A stretch of DNA of 64,000 bases from Urophycis tenuis (Eukaryota; Chordata; Actinopteri; Gadiformes; Phycidae): contig JAXIVH010000010.1 of the NCBI GenBank assembly GCA_036785325.1, positions 4,957,198 to 5,021,197 on the forward strand, written 5' to 3'. The notes beneath the pieces were generated by a model. The model was not told where the DNA came from. It ran no database searches and was given only the letters and a program-made list of their open reading frames with translations. The translations under genes and the position numbers were made by a program. Positions 47,825-59,705 of this stretch are shown one piece after another (the stretch's first letter is position 1; every line of letters starts with the position of its first letter).

Positions 47825-48087
<263 letters not shown>

Positions 48088-48192
48088 CAGTAGCCTACAG
48101 ACCAAGCAAAAAAGAAAAAAAAAAAAAAAAAAACAGCAACTAAAATTATTATTGGGCTGTTTTTTCGGGGAGAGAGGGCATGTCCTTCGTTC

Positions 48193-48535
48193 TTATCAGC
48201 GGTGCAGCCAGTGCCACACTGTCCCTATCAGCGGGGCTGCTATCTGTGTGGCCTCCTTATTAAACCCTGGCTCCATGAGAGCTACTGCCATGTTATCAGC
48301 GCCTCTCCTCCTGGGGAGCAGTGCCTGGACCCCCCGGGGGGGCCTCCACGCCCTGCACTGACCCCCCATGGAGACCTCCCGATGGAGGGCTGGACTTCTG
48401 CTGCCACCGATCCCCCCTGATTGCCCCTCCCCTGGGCAACCCCCCTCCCCCTACCCCCTGTTGTGTCACAGTGTGACAGGTTTGATGCAGCATCTAATTC
48501 TTCTCTTACATCCAGAGTTATCATCTGATAAGATA
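48193..48535. promoter_or_regulatory. Cluster of GATA-type motifs
   Basis: WGATAR sites (reverse sense) occur at TTATCAGC 48193, CTATCAGC 48225, CTATCT 48240, TTATCAGC 48293, and in TTATCATCTGATAAGATA near 48518-48535. Three share the extended form TATCAGCG/GC. This is a motif observation only. Confidence 0.25.
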
Positions 48536-48539
48536 CTTT

Positions 48540-48715
48540 TTTTTTTCCATTGATTTGTGATTTGTATTTTTTTCAGGTTTTTTTTTTGCCCTTTTATATT
48601 TTATTTATATATATATTTTATATTTGTATTTTTAGTACTTATTATATGTTCATATTTTATTATATTAAATTATATATATATTTATTTTTTGTATATATTT
48701 TTGTAGCAAACCAAT
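48540..48715. repeat. AT-rich, T-run-rich stretch
   Basis: T runs of 8-10 bases and TATATATATTTTAT-type sequence. No element recognised. Confidence 0.7.
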
Positions 48716-49952
48716 GGACTACTTAACGTAAACAAACATCAATCAGAATAATCACAACTGAATCATCATGTTCAGTTATTCAAAACACATAATCAAGAAA
48801 GCCCGTTTTTTCAATCCAAGGTAACCGAAACGACACAAAGGCACGGATCCGTTTTTTTTTTATCACAGAAATGTGTTGAATATTGGCTCATATTTTCATG
48901 TAACTTTGGAGTTTGCCAACCACAAAAAAACGCTTCTTAGAAACCACGTTCTGGCAAAGTCATCACACAGCCAACGGTCATTAAAATTGACGAGTAAATG
49001 ACTGCATCAGGGCTGTTGACTCTCACGTCTATGTCTGATGAATAACCGTCAGAGCAGATATACACATGCTCCTAAATGTGTTGTGACTTAGGCTAATTGA
49101 CAGCCTTAAGTGCCTTCACAGTAGCTAACAATGGTGTCCCAGGTAGCTAGGGGCGATAGCATAGCAAATAAACAAATAAGTCGCAGTGGAGAGTTTGCGG
49201 TGGCACAAATTAATGGAGTAGAACGAATAACACTGGCACTAATGAAAGTTGACAGGCAAACGCCCCCCCCCCCCCCCCCCAAGTCAGTTTGTTCTAATAG
49301 CTCAAACATTAAGGAATAGAAAATCCTGTTCTGTTATGTCATGAACACGACATGCACACACACACATGTGAACGCACACACACACACAACACAACAACAT
49401 AAAAACACAACTATAGAAAACCTCAAACGTAAGGCTATCGCCAACATATAACAATGAGATGGGCGGTAACTGTCTCACCATCTCAACCGGCTTTCCAGAA
49501 GCCTGCGTGATCTCCAAGTCAACCCCCGAGCTGCTGTGGAGACGTCCTCCGTCAGCCACTGGACAGTTGCGGAGCGAGACAACAAGCTGACGCAAATTTG
49601 GAATTAATTAATTATATCAGTCACAAAATTATGTTTCCTCCTAATTAGCGGCCGTACAACGGGTTTTGGCATTCATTAGGACACACGCGAGTGAGGTAAT
49701 TATATTTTGTAACACAATCAGGGTCCTCCAATTGTTGTAGACGTTGTTGCAGTGGAAACAGATTGGCGGTTTGTAATACAAACAGTGTCGGCCCCGAATC
49801 CCTAATAGATAGGATACATGTTAGGCTTTTGACCCTATGTATAACTACAGTGTGTAAGTGTTGTTTTTGTTCTGTATTTTGTTCTCTTGCCAATCCTTAA
49901 ATATCACTGTTATTATTGTAACTGAAGTCGTTGGAAGCGGCGTGGACCTAGG
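48716..49952. other. Intergenic stretch, no gene recognised
   Basis: C18 at 49263-49280 and short CA at 49356-49388. Otherwise unique and uncalled. Confidence 0.5.
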
Positions 49953-50020
49953 TGTGCGTGTGTGTGTGTGTGTGTTTGTGTTAGTGTGTGCGTGTGTGTG
50001 TCTGTCTGTGTGTGTGTGCG
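49953..50020. repeat. (TG)n with TCTG variants
   Basis: Interrupted TG repeats. Confidence 0.9.
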
Positions 50021-50263
50021 ACATGGAGGGGAGGGGTCAAGAGCAAGCTGCAAGGTGGGGCGTGTCAGAAGCCTTTGGACCACACCCCTCTGCCCCTCCC
50101 CACCACCATCATCACCGTAACCCGCTGTCATCCCCGTAGCTTTGCATAGACCGGGCAGTGGATGCACAGCACTCCTGCCTACCCCCCCTAGCCTTGTTTA
50201 TCTCCCTTTTCTTTTGACTCAATCATCCATTCATGGGGGAAATACAGGGCTGTTATTTCTCCA

Positions 50264-50740
50264 TCACTTCACTAGGTTTGTCTCTGTGGGAGGTGCAGGC
50301 TCCCCACTATAGAGACAGCCCTGACGCTCCCTATATGTCACACAGGGCAGAAACTGAGCAGCGCGAGAGACAAGCTGTTCCATAGGCATGGGGCGGGCGT
50401 GCCGACAAAACGCTGACAGCTGACGAGGGAGGAATTCGAAGCGACAACCCAGCGCTTGCGTTGGGTTCCCGGGGATCTGGTAAAACACGCCCCGGAGGAT
50501 CAGCCTCTTGTTCATTAACGACTTGCGAGCGGCGCGAGACGGCAGCGGCGACGCGCGTAGAATTCTAAGGAACGCGTTCGAATAAATACTATAGTGATAG
50601 GATAGAGTGTAGAAACACCATGCAGCGCTAACATAGCGCTGCTTCCTTATTTGGTGAGCCGACGGATCCAATATGTTTTGCGCACACAAAAACCAAACGG
50701 ATAAGTCTGTTGTCGTCAAGCTATTGTCTGTCACCCTCAC
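50264..50740 (-). other. Open frame of 158 codons, CpG-containing, not recognised
   Basis: A minus-strand frame of ordinary amino-acid composition that does not rest on a microsatellite. 50360-50580 is CpG-rich. It shows no domain, signal peptide or membrane segment I can name. It holds a perfect 9-bp-arm palindrome, GCAGCGCTA/TAGCGCTGC, at 50622-50642. It may be chance, or the region may be a CpG island rather than a gene. Confidence 0.2.
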
Positions 50741-50751
50741 CTCGAAGGATC

Positions 50752-51043
50752 ACTCCTGCCACGTCCACTCCTCCCAGAGGAGTCCACTGCCATCACACAT
50801 CCACTCCTCCCAGAGGAGTCCACTCCACCCAGAGGAGTCCACTACCATCACACCTCCACTCCTCCCATCACACATCCACTCCCTCACACGTCCACTCCTC
50901 CCTCACACGTCCACTCCTCCATCACACGTCCACCCCCATCACACGTCCACTCCTCCCATCACACGTCCACTCCCCTCACACGTCCACTCCTCCCATCACA
51001 CGTCCACATCCCATCACACGTCCACTCCTCCCATCACACCTCC
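50752..51043. repeat. Minisatellite, CACACGTCCACTCCTCCCAT-type unit
   Basis: Units of about 17-22 bp ending GTCCACTCCTCCC, with an AGAGGAGTCCACT variant at the left end. It runs straight into the assembly gap, so its true length is unknown. Confidence 0.92.
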
Positions 51044-51243
51044 NNNNNNNNNNNNNNNNNNNNNNNNNNNNNNNNNNNNNNNNNNNNNNNNNNNNNNNNN
51101 NNNNNNNNNNNNNNNNNNNNNNNNNNNNNNNNNNNNNNNNNNNNNNNNNNNNNNNNNNNNNNNNNNNNNNNNNNNNNNNNNNNNNNNNNNNNNNNNNNNN
51201 NNNNNNNNNNNNNNNNNNNNNNNNNNNNNNNNNNNNNNNNNNN
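51044..51243. other. Assembly gap (200 N)
   Basis: Exactly 200 unknown bases, probably a placeholder of arbitrary length caused by the adjoining minisatellite. Confidence 0.98.
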
Positions 51244-51410
51244 AATTAATCTCCAACATCTCATCTCATTTGTCTGTTGTGCGGCATATACATATAAATA
51301 TATATTATATAGGATATGTAATAGAAACAATTGATTAAAAGTTCAAAACTGTGCTCACAAAACTCCCCGCATATGTTTGATGGATTGCTCTGCAATTCTC
51401 GCACGGAGAG

Positions 51411-51415
<5 letters not shown>

Positions 51416-51488
<73 letters not shown>
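51416..51488. repeat. Pure (GA)n array
   Basis: About 35 GA units, followed by GA-rich sequence at 51610-51700. Confidence 0.97.
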
Positions 51489-51490
<2 letters not shown>

Positions 51491-51853
51491 ACAGGATCAG
51501 CAAGGCAGACAGCACCAGTGATGACACTCCAGGCTGCAGCTGTGACAGAGACAGAAAGAAGACAGAAGCAGAACAATAATAAATAGAACAAGTTTGTGTG
51601 TGTGTGTGTGTGTGAGAGAGCGTGTGCGTGAGTGTATGGGAGAGAGTGAGGGAGAGAGAGAGGGGAGCGAGAGAGAGAGGGAGCGAGAGAGACAGGGAAA
51701 GCGGAGGATAGAGAATCCGTGTGAACTACAAGTGAGCTGACAGCCGGATCACATGCAAATGAGGGAGCAGCAGAGTTCACCCCAGGGGTCACCCTGACAG
51801 GAAGTCAGAGCAGCGAGCAGAATCATCGGGGGATAAATGGAGACTCCAGTAAG

Positions 51854-51878
51854 CACACACACACAGAGACACACACAG

Positions 51879-51910
<32 letters not shown>

Positions 51911-51932
51911 ACACACACAGAGACACACACAG

Positions 51933-51964
<32 letters not shown>

Positions 51965-51976
51965 ACACACACAGAG

Positions 51977-52008
<32 letters not shown>

Positions 52009-52079
52009 ACAGACACACACACACACAGACACACACACACAGACACACACAGAGACACACAGACACACACACACACACG
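51854..52079. repeat. (CA)n array with CAGAGACACACACAGA units
   Basis: CAGAGACACACACAGACAC blocks recur about every 54 bp at the left end (51864, 51918), showing internal duplication. Confidence 0.95.
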
Positions 52080-52429
52080 GCGCGAGACAAGGTTGTTAGA
52101 AAGACATAGCCGCGGTGGGGGAGAAAAAGTTCCACAACGCGTTGCTCTTCAAGCATTGACTCAAAACGGGAAGAGGTTCATTTGACGTTGAATAAAAGCA
52201 CATTACAGCCCAACTTTCTCGTCTTTCTTCTTTTTTTGTAGGCCAGAGACAGAATGTGTGATCCTCTTTTAAAAATCAAAATGAAGAATGCGCCAAAAGC
52301 AGCATAACAGCGACACATGTGACGAGTGCACGGTGAATATTTGTGGAAAATAATCGCTGGCATTTTCCTGTAGACACACGACTGATGTGATCTTAGATGG
52401 AATATTAACCTCTGAATGAGTGCTCTATT

Positions 52430-52451
52430 CCCCCCCCCCCCCCCCCCCCCC
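52430..52451. repeat. C22 homopolymer
   Basis: Uninterrupted C run. Confidence 0.9.
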
Positions 52452-54575
52452 TCGCTTACCCCGTTCTGAAAGTCATGAGTGCAGGGTTTTGTTTTCACGA
52501 TAGGCTGAAGAAAGCATTGAAAACAATGCGTGGCATTTATATCCCAAACGACCGGGACGGGGATAACCACCGGGGCGAGGAATACTGTTCACTCCGCATT
52601 CATCAGGGTCCTTGAACACATGACTTCATACCAATAACGGCTGCACATGCTCAGCAGCCAATGATTTCGTAAGGGAGAGCATTAATACTTCACATGATGG
52701 ATGGAGTGAGTGGATGTCTGCATACTTTGTAATAAAGGAATCCGGCTCACTTAGACGGGAACGCATTAAAGGGATATATCGACGTTAGATAAGGGCTGTG
52801 ATAGTGTGGGATGGAATTATCCTTTTCAAGGTTATTGTCCATTGATTAATTCCTCATTCATTCACACAACCAAATCCTCGCGCGCCATCTGTTGAATATT
52901 TACGCCTTCCATTTGCTTTGCATTCGCGGTCAATATGACATTGATTGGCCAATGGATTTGGACTTCAGTAAATCCTAGGACTGCATCACCTTTGTTATTC
53001 TAAAACACTTCAACATGAATGATCATTGATTTTAGAGGGCAAATTCTGTGATTCGTTTGAAATGGAAGGGGGACTCACAGTGAATCCTAATTTTATAGGT
53101 AATCAATAGACTTTTATCACAATTCACATTGATACACAATGACATGCATATTGTTGTACATTAAATTGTACATGCATCATTATACATTCAATCAATGGAC
53201 TTCAACTATCAATACAAATCTATATACGATATAGCTTGTAAAAAGCTTGTACCCTTTGGACATTGTTTAGAATGTGAAATCATGGATGGGGGCAATGCTG
53301 TCATTATACAAATAGGATACACTGTGTGCATTCACAGGAAGCTGGGGACTATACCGTGGAGGCCAAAAACAGCTGCAGACTATCTCCATCCCACTCTCAT
53401 GGATACAAGTGCTCAATATGCTGGGAACGGGAAACGTAAACAGTGAGAGCTGTGAAAATGTCCGTCTGACTGTGAATCACAAATACATTCATGTCTCGTT
53501 ATAAATGAATAACCGCGTTCAGCTCTGAAAAGCACAACATGAACAAAACATGTCAGATTGTGGGTTTAAGATCATGCAGGAGATGTTTCCCCAATGAGTA
53601 TAATCAGTGTAATTGTCATAATACAATGTAAATATAAGAAGTAGTATCAAGCCATTTATGTTCATCATATCTTGCGCTTATTATAAGAAGTAATGGTATA
53701 ACGGAAAGTTATGTAATTGTTTCAGTTTCACCAATAGGAGGAGGTTGTTGCCACCAATATCCATGGTAGAACTAGATCTAGCAGGGGCAGGGCTAGTGGC
53801 AAAGATCCTGATTTTGTAAGACATACTCATGTTGTTATCATCATGAATCATTGACATGATTTAAGATTAACATAGGATAAAAGACTTTCTTGCTGTACTT
53901 TAGGGGCACCAGGGAGCATCTCAGCATCTTCAGTAATCCTAACGTCTTCGTTGTGTTTGTGCTTATTTTGATATTTTGTTCTATTCCATATACGTAGTGA
54001 AGAGTTTCATCCTCATAATAAATCAAGTGGTCCTCTATCATGAGAATAGTGAGTGTTGAAGATCTGACTACATCCAGCCCATCTGAAGATTTTCTCCCAC
54101 AGTAATTTCCACAGCGTGCGCTGAATAATGTGAACGGAAAACGTCTCCATCAATAGCCGTCACCCCCCAGAATCTGTCGCCCCAAAGAACACACACGGCA
54201 CATGTCACACTCAGGCTCCCTAAATGCATTAGGATAAACACGTGTTTACATCACGACAAGCTACATTTAAGCCAAATTAATGTACGGCAGATCTCCCCGC
54301 CCAAGAAATACCAATATTTTGCTTGGGTTGACAAAATTATTCGCAATATGGAGGACCTTTGAGAACTGCCACACCGAACGCCTGGGCAGTGCTGAAACAC
54401 GCGGTCGTTACTCATTACGCCTGTGCTAAAAAAAACACACACACAGCGATCACAGGCCCCGCCCCCTTTCGCTAAAAAAACCGGGACGTACGTTTTAAAA
54501 CCGACCGACGGTCCCAAACAGAGGCGGGGCGGGCGCGATCCCAGACTCAGACTGACCGGGGCGGGGCGGGGCGGG

Positions 54576-54576
<1 letters not shown>
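52452..54576. other. Long unique stretch; 52800-52985 a candidate regulatory block
   Basis: 2.1 kb with almost no microsatellite. 52800-52985 contains CCATTGATTAATTCC, GCGCGCCATCTGTTG, a GCTTTGCATTCGCGG octamer-like site and GATTGGCCAATGG (a CCAAT-box palindrome). No supported coding. An 83-codon plus-strand frame at 53195 has no domain. Confidence 0.3.
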
Positions 54577-54647
<71 letters not shown>

Positions 54648-54670
54648 CTGGGTGTGTGTGTGTGTGTGGG
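54577..54670. repeat. (TG)n array
   Basis: About 34 TG units, preceded by GGGGC repeats (54558-54576). Confidence 0.97.
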
Positions 54671-54714
54671 GTTGGAGGGGGCGGGGCAGGGGTGCGAGGG
54701 GAGAAGCGGCGTGC

Positions 54715-54931
54715 CTTCATTTCCTCATTGATTAACCCCGCTAATGTGCTAATCTCGCCGCGCTACAGTCTCTCTCCGCCGGCCTCATCAGCGGCCCATT
54801 AGCCCCCTCCGCGGCCCCGCAGCAATCCATCATAACGGGACAGACACGCTCATCTTTCCCCCTTAATGCGGAAACACGCCGCCGCCCGCCGCGCCCGAGT
54901 CAATAACGGGCCCCTCGCGCCCGAGACCGAG

Positions 54932-54932
<1 letters not shown>
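54715..54932. other. CpG-rich unique block
   Basis: Rich in CG dinucleotides with GATTAACCCCGCTAATGTGC and GGCCCATTAGCC motifs. It could be a CpG island or enhancer. No gene start is evident. Confidence 0.3.

Positions 54933-54966
<34 letters not shown>
54933..54966. repeat. C34 homopolymer, longest in the window
   Basis: 34 uninterrupted C, with a G14-15 run only about 45 bp further on (55012-55026). Confidence 0.93.
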
Positions 54967-55026
54967 ACGGATCGATACCCACCGGAGAAGGAGGGTGTGG
55001 CGGTGGGGAGGGCTGGGGGGGGGGGG

Positions 55027-56061
55027 ACACACATGGCTGCCTTTTGGGTTTTTTCGCGGAAATGGTAAAGAGAGAAATGTGGGAATCCACGGGATCGAGC
55101 AGCGAGGGGAAAAAAAATCCTCAGCGCCGAGGACGTCTTTAACCTCGAGTGACCCCTCCCCCCCCGCCTCCCCGCCGGGCGCTTTTGTTGCATCGCCGGC
55201 CGGCGCAAAGGTCGACGCAAAGGTCGCCCGAGGTTTAATTCCCGTGTAGTTTGAAAGTGCCGCAGAAACCCTTCAGAATATCGTGCCTCTGTTTTGTGTC
55301 GGTTGTGTGTGCGGTGTAATTATTTGGCTGATTCGCCGTAGCACTCTACAAATAGTCCCCGGGCAGCAGCTTAAAACACCAAGATGAAATACCGAGCGTT
55401 ATTATAATGACACAAAATGTCCCTATTGCGTCCGCAGTATGACAAACATCGCATCCGGTAAGGGGTCCGCAAGCTGGGGCTGAGAATGTGTGCAGTTAAA
55501 AACATGGTGGAGCATTTTGTGTGGATAAAACACAACCCTTCTGTTTTGATTTAGATTTTTCATCAAGCTCAAATCCCACCAACTGCCAGATGGTGGGATT
55601 TGGTGGCACTTGGGATGGCAGCTCTTTTTCTTTTTCTTTTTTTGAGGGGCATGTGTGACCCCCCAGCCCCATATGGAAAATACATAAAAAAAACGATTTT
55701 CTTTTGTATAAGGTATTGTCAACTTCAACCGACCAGCCGCCCCGCTGCTACCTCATAACCCTAAATACCTGCGTGCCTTTTAAAGCAGCATTCATCATAT
55801 GTTAGGGGGTTTGGCAGAGCGGTTCAATAAAAGTCCTTATCGTCCTTCATCGTGATCTTTCATTCTCCCGTTTCACTGGGGATTTATCGGAGAGCGTGGT
55901 CATAATGAATGTTGGCAGTCCGGGCCATGTTAACATATGGTGGGAACTGGAAGAGCAAAACTCAGCCACAAACCATGACTACGCCCCACCAATACGAAAT
56001 CACAAACTAATGCAAAACCACACGTCAAGTCAAACCGGGAATGGTTGTAAAAGTCTCCTTA
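55027..56061. other. Intergenic stretch, no gene recognised
   Basis: Unique sequence with a CCACCAACTGCCAGATGGTG-type imperfect palindrome near 55577-55606. Nothing else recognised. Confidence 0.45.
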
Positions 56062-56465
56062 GCCGTGTTCCGATATCCATACTTCCCGTACTTAGTATAC
56101 TTAGTTTGAGTACGTAGGGTGTTCCGATTACGATCACCGCGAAGAGAAGTGTACTCAAAGGATGTTGCCCTTAAAATGGTTAGTACGCTGAGTGTGCAAC
56201 GGTGTACACTATCCGTACACAACGGCAGCCATCTTAGCTACGTAGCGGAAGAGGCGGAGCCAGGCTGATCCGCGCTCGGTTCCCTCAGTTGGGCGTAATG
56301 GATTCCCGTGTGTTTGGTGGGTGACGCGGCCGGGCAGCTGATAGTAATTTCCGGTAAGTGCACCATTTGGAACAACACTAACATCTGAAAATCTGAGCAC
56401 TTAGTGAGTACGAATAGTGTACTACGTTTAAGTGTACTCATGAAGTACGGATATCGGAACACGGC
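56062..56465. mobile_element. MITE with 17-bp perfect terminal inverted repeats
   Basis: Left end GCCGTGTTCCGATATCC (56062-56078) is the exact complement of the right end (56449-56465). Inverted similarity continues beyond (GTACTT, AGTAC motifs). The 404-bp interior is non-coding with many AGTAC/GTACT subterminal motifs. Flanks do not show an unambiguous target duplication. Fish genomes carry many such small non-autonomous DNA elements. I cannot assign the superfamily. Confidence 0.82.
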
Positions 56466-57655
56466 CCTGGTCTCTGATTGGACGCTCTGTCACTCTGAGG
56501 ATGACGGAAGCCACAGTCTGGACGTTTTTAAAACCGACTAGAGAACAGCAAAAGAGACCGCTGAGTCAGAGTGAATCCAAAATGGCAATCAATATGAATG
56601 TCATGCATTAGAATAAAAACAAACGTGTCCCGTGTCATGACTCATTGTACTTGAGCGACCGTGGCTCTTCCTCTTGAGGGCTTCGACGAAATGAAGTGAC
56701 ACTGTGCAATGTTCTGCTCATCGGTTCATCAAGAAATCTTGTACCCACCCTTTGCGGTTTGAGTTATCGTTATTGTGGTTTGGTGTTAGTTTGTGTTTGT
56801 GTTTCAGTATTCGGGGGTGCATGTCTTTGAATCACTTATAATATGAATATTAGTGATTGTGTTGTGCACTTCCAACCCACCATACCCTCACTCGTATTTT
56901 AGTGATTTCCATCCCCAGCCTACTTATCAGCCCTCACCAGCATTCCTGAACAACAATACAGCGGCGCCGTTACTTTCCTACACCTTAGGCAGCCGTTTGC
57001 GGCACAGCAAATATATGTAGCCGATGAATCTGTTGCACCACACAGGCTCCCAATAGATACACACACTTTTATGGGTGAACTCGAGCCGCATGCTGGATAC
57101 AATGGCTTTAAAATGACTATTCACAGCCCATTCCACTAGACCCTGAGATAGGCCGTGCACATCACAACACCCTACTGTAGTTCTAAAGTTAATACACTCA
57201 CAAGTTAGAACATGCATTCTGATGAGGCCCTGATTTCATTGTTCCGGGGTGATTTCAGTATTTTGGCTCATTTACAAAAGAAAATGTTTTAAATACTAAA
57301 CTTGCCAACAATTTTCTAAAACATGTGGGTAGGAGGTGACCCCACCCCCACGCCCCCCTCCCACACCCCCCTCCTAACTCGTAATCCCCCCCCAGGACTG
57401 CAATAAAGTAGATGCAAATTGGTTTGAAGCATCCTTCATATTTTGGAGAAGGAATCCTCCTTGGTGTGGAACCATGTACTGAGAGGTAATTTGAAACTCT
57501 AGGACTCCCAGAGGACTCCGGGTATAATTTCTAATCAGTAGCAGATTCTCGCCTAATAGTGTCCAGGTGGACTCTTCAAGCTAGATTTCCCATAGAGAGA
57601 CCGACATGATTGAAAAATCAGTGCAGCTTTGACAGAGCCATGTTGTAGGATACGT
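56466..57655. other. Intergenic stretch, no gene recognised
   Basis: C-rich short runs near 57340-57392. Otherwise unique. Confidence 0.5.
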
Positions 57656-57659
57656 GAGG

Positions 57660-57739
57660 GAAAAAAAAAAAAAAAAAAAAAAGTTCTCAAATTTTCGTCA
57701 CTTCATTCTCACTCTCAACACATACATCAGAAGCTTTGG

Positions 57740-57805
<66 letters not shown>

Positions 57806-57850
57806 TTTTTGATATACACACATACACATACATACATATATATATATATA
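57660..57850. repeat. A23, (TA)n, T13 and TA/CA cluster
   Basis: A run at 57660-57682, about 27 TA units (57744-57797), a T13 run, then CATACA and TATATA to 57850. Confidence 0.93.
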
Positions 57851-59033
57851 CAAACCCAAAAAGCTAATCTAAATTCTAACTCTAAATCTAAACAAATCTA
57901 AATATAAACTCTGTTTGCCCAAAACTCAAAGTTCTGATAAATTAGCAGTGAACGACGTCGCCACTGTAAGCTCTGGTACTGCAAGGCTTCGCTGGAGGTC
58001 GGGCGGCATGCAACTTCAGACAACCATACACCGCGCGGAGATATATGCTAAGTTAATGCCGGGAATAAACATGAGAAGGCACAGGACACGATGCGCACCT
58101 TTGCCTCTCACTTGCCATCTGCTGACACCACAGCTGAGCTAACACTCTCTCTCACTGTTGGCTGGTTCTTCCCGGGGACAAATTACAAACACTAAATTCA
58201 CCATACTGCTGAAAATTGTGTCACAGCTGTGTTTGTTGTGTGGCATGTTGAATTTGACTTTGACATTTCTTCTCCACACATATTGTTTATGCGGTATATT
58301 GGCATATTGACATCTGAAATACAGTTGAAAAGTGACTGCTGGGAAATAAGGTGTTTTCTCTTATCTAACGTTGAATACCGCGGAGAACCTGTCATTTATT
58401 TATGGTATCGATTCTGTGACACTACTCAGTGATGGGTAAAAGTGGACAATTCACAATGACATGGGAAACATGAGCTTGAATATTGATAAAAAGTAGATCT
58501 AGATGTATTAACATAAATGAGATTTAAGTCTACCCTATGCTGATGATTTGTTGGTTGTTCTGCAGGAAGACTTCACAGCTCATTATGAAATCCATATTTT
58601 CTCTGCATCATATCTCTGAAGCAATTGTTTCTCAATCCATACCGCTGCCATTAGTTAGTTTAAGCTAATGGCCTTGCTAATATACAAACATGTTTCATTC
58701 TCCATCAAACAGAGAGGAGGTTGAATTGAGAGTGTTTACGCCAGAAATAGACAGTTATCGACAATGGCTCACAGCTGGGTGGAAGTAGCGGTGGTGGTGG
58801 TGGTGGTGGCGGTGGTGGCGGTGGCGGTGGCAATGGCGGTGGGGTAGGACAGCTGACACCGCCAGGAGAATACATACAATACTGGTCATGCTTGACACAG
58901 CAGCACACACACACACTCACACTCCACCAGGCGCATCAACACAAGCAGAGTCCCACGCAAAGTCACCATCCCGCCAGCTGTCAGATGCCAAAACATGCAG
59001 CAATTCATCATCCAGATAAATGTATGTTTTTCC
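57851..59033. other. Intergenic stretch with (GGT)n and short CA
   Basis: GGTGGT/GGCGGT triplets at 58786-58842 and (CA)n at 58903-58920. The rest is unique and unrecognised. Confidence 0.5.
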
Positions 59034-59056
59034 GGGGGGGGGGGGGGGGGGGGGGG
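59034..59056. repeat. G23 homopolymer
   Basis: Uninterrupted G run. Confidence 0.92.
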
Positions 59057-59145
59057 CTGTCACCGGCTCTTCACCTCGCCACAAGACAAGGGTCCATGGA
59101 GATGGCGTCGTTATTGAGTAGCCACTTGACTCGCGGCAGAAGACA

Positions 59146-59289
59146 TCACCGTGGGGAGAGCGAGAGCTCTCTGAAGAAGACCTCAGGCGTTCTCTGAAGA
59201 ACCCGGGCGGAGGAACCGGCAGCCGCTGGAGGAGTGATGGACAGCGCCATGATGGCACCAAGCAGGAGGCTCGCCGTGGCATCGTCCAT
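59146..59289 (-). other. Short open frame with signal-peptide-like start, unproven
   Basis: From the ATG at 59289 (minus strand) 47 codons begin MDDATASLLLGAIMALS, then a Pro/Ala-rich stretch ending AAAG, a plausible signal-peptide cleavage site. The frame ends near a weak donor-like CACG|gtgatg at about 59149. No homologue or downstream exon is recognised, and the -3 base is C. It may be an unknown first exon or chance. Confidence 0.15.
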
Positions 59290-59572
59290 CTGCCGCTCCC
59301 CCGCTCTAAAAATACAAACTACCGCCACAGCGGGGAGGCCGGTCCAATGCTGGAGACGAACGGAGTCTTCTGGCAAGGGATGGATGATTATGTTTGACTT
59401 TGTGGCGGACGTGACTTGATGACATACACTTTGTGTGTGCATTTTGCGCGGTATACTCACACCACTAGACCATATTTTACTAAGGTCAACACACACTGTG
59501 CATAATGAAAAATTGCCAGCATGCACCTTATGCAGTTATGCATGAAAGATGGAAATCCATTTTACAATAGAA

Positions 59573-59600
59573 CCCCCCCCCCCCCCCCCCCCCCCCCCCC
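59573..59600. repeat. C28 homopolymer
   Basis: Uninterrupted C run. A C16 run follows at 59690-59705. Confidence 0.92.
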
Positions 59601-59705
59601 ATAAATGCATGTTGCATGAAAAACCGTAGACACACGGATGTTCATAAATCACGTATAGGTACGAGACTGTGAAGCCTCCCTCCCTACCGCCCCCCCCCCC
59701 CCCCC

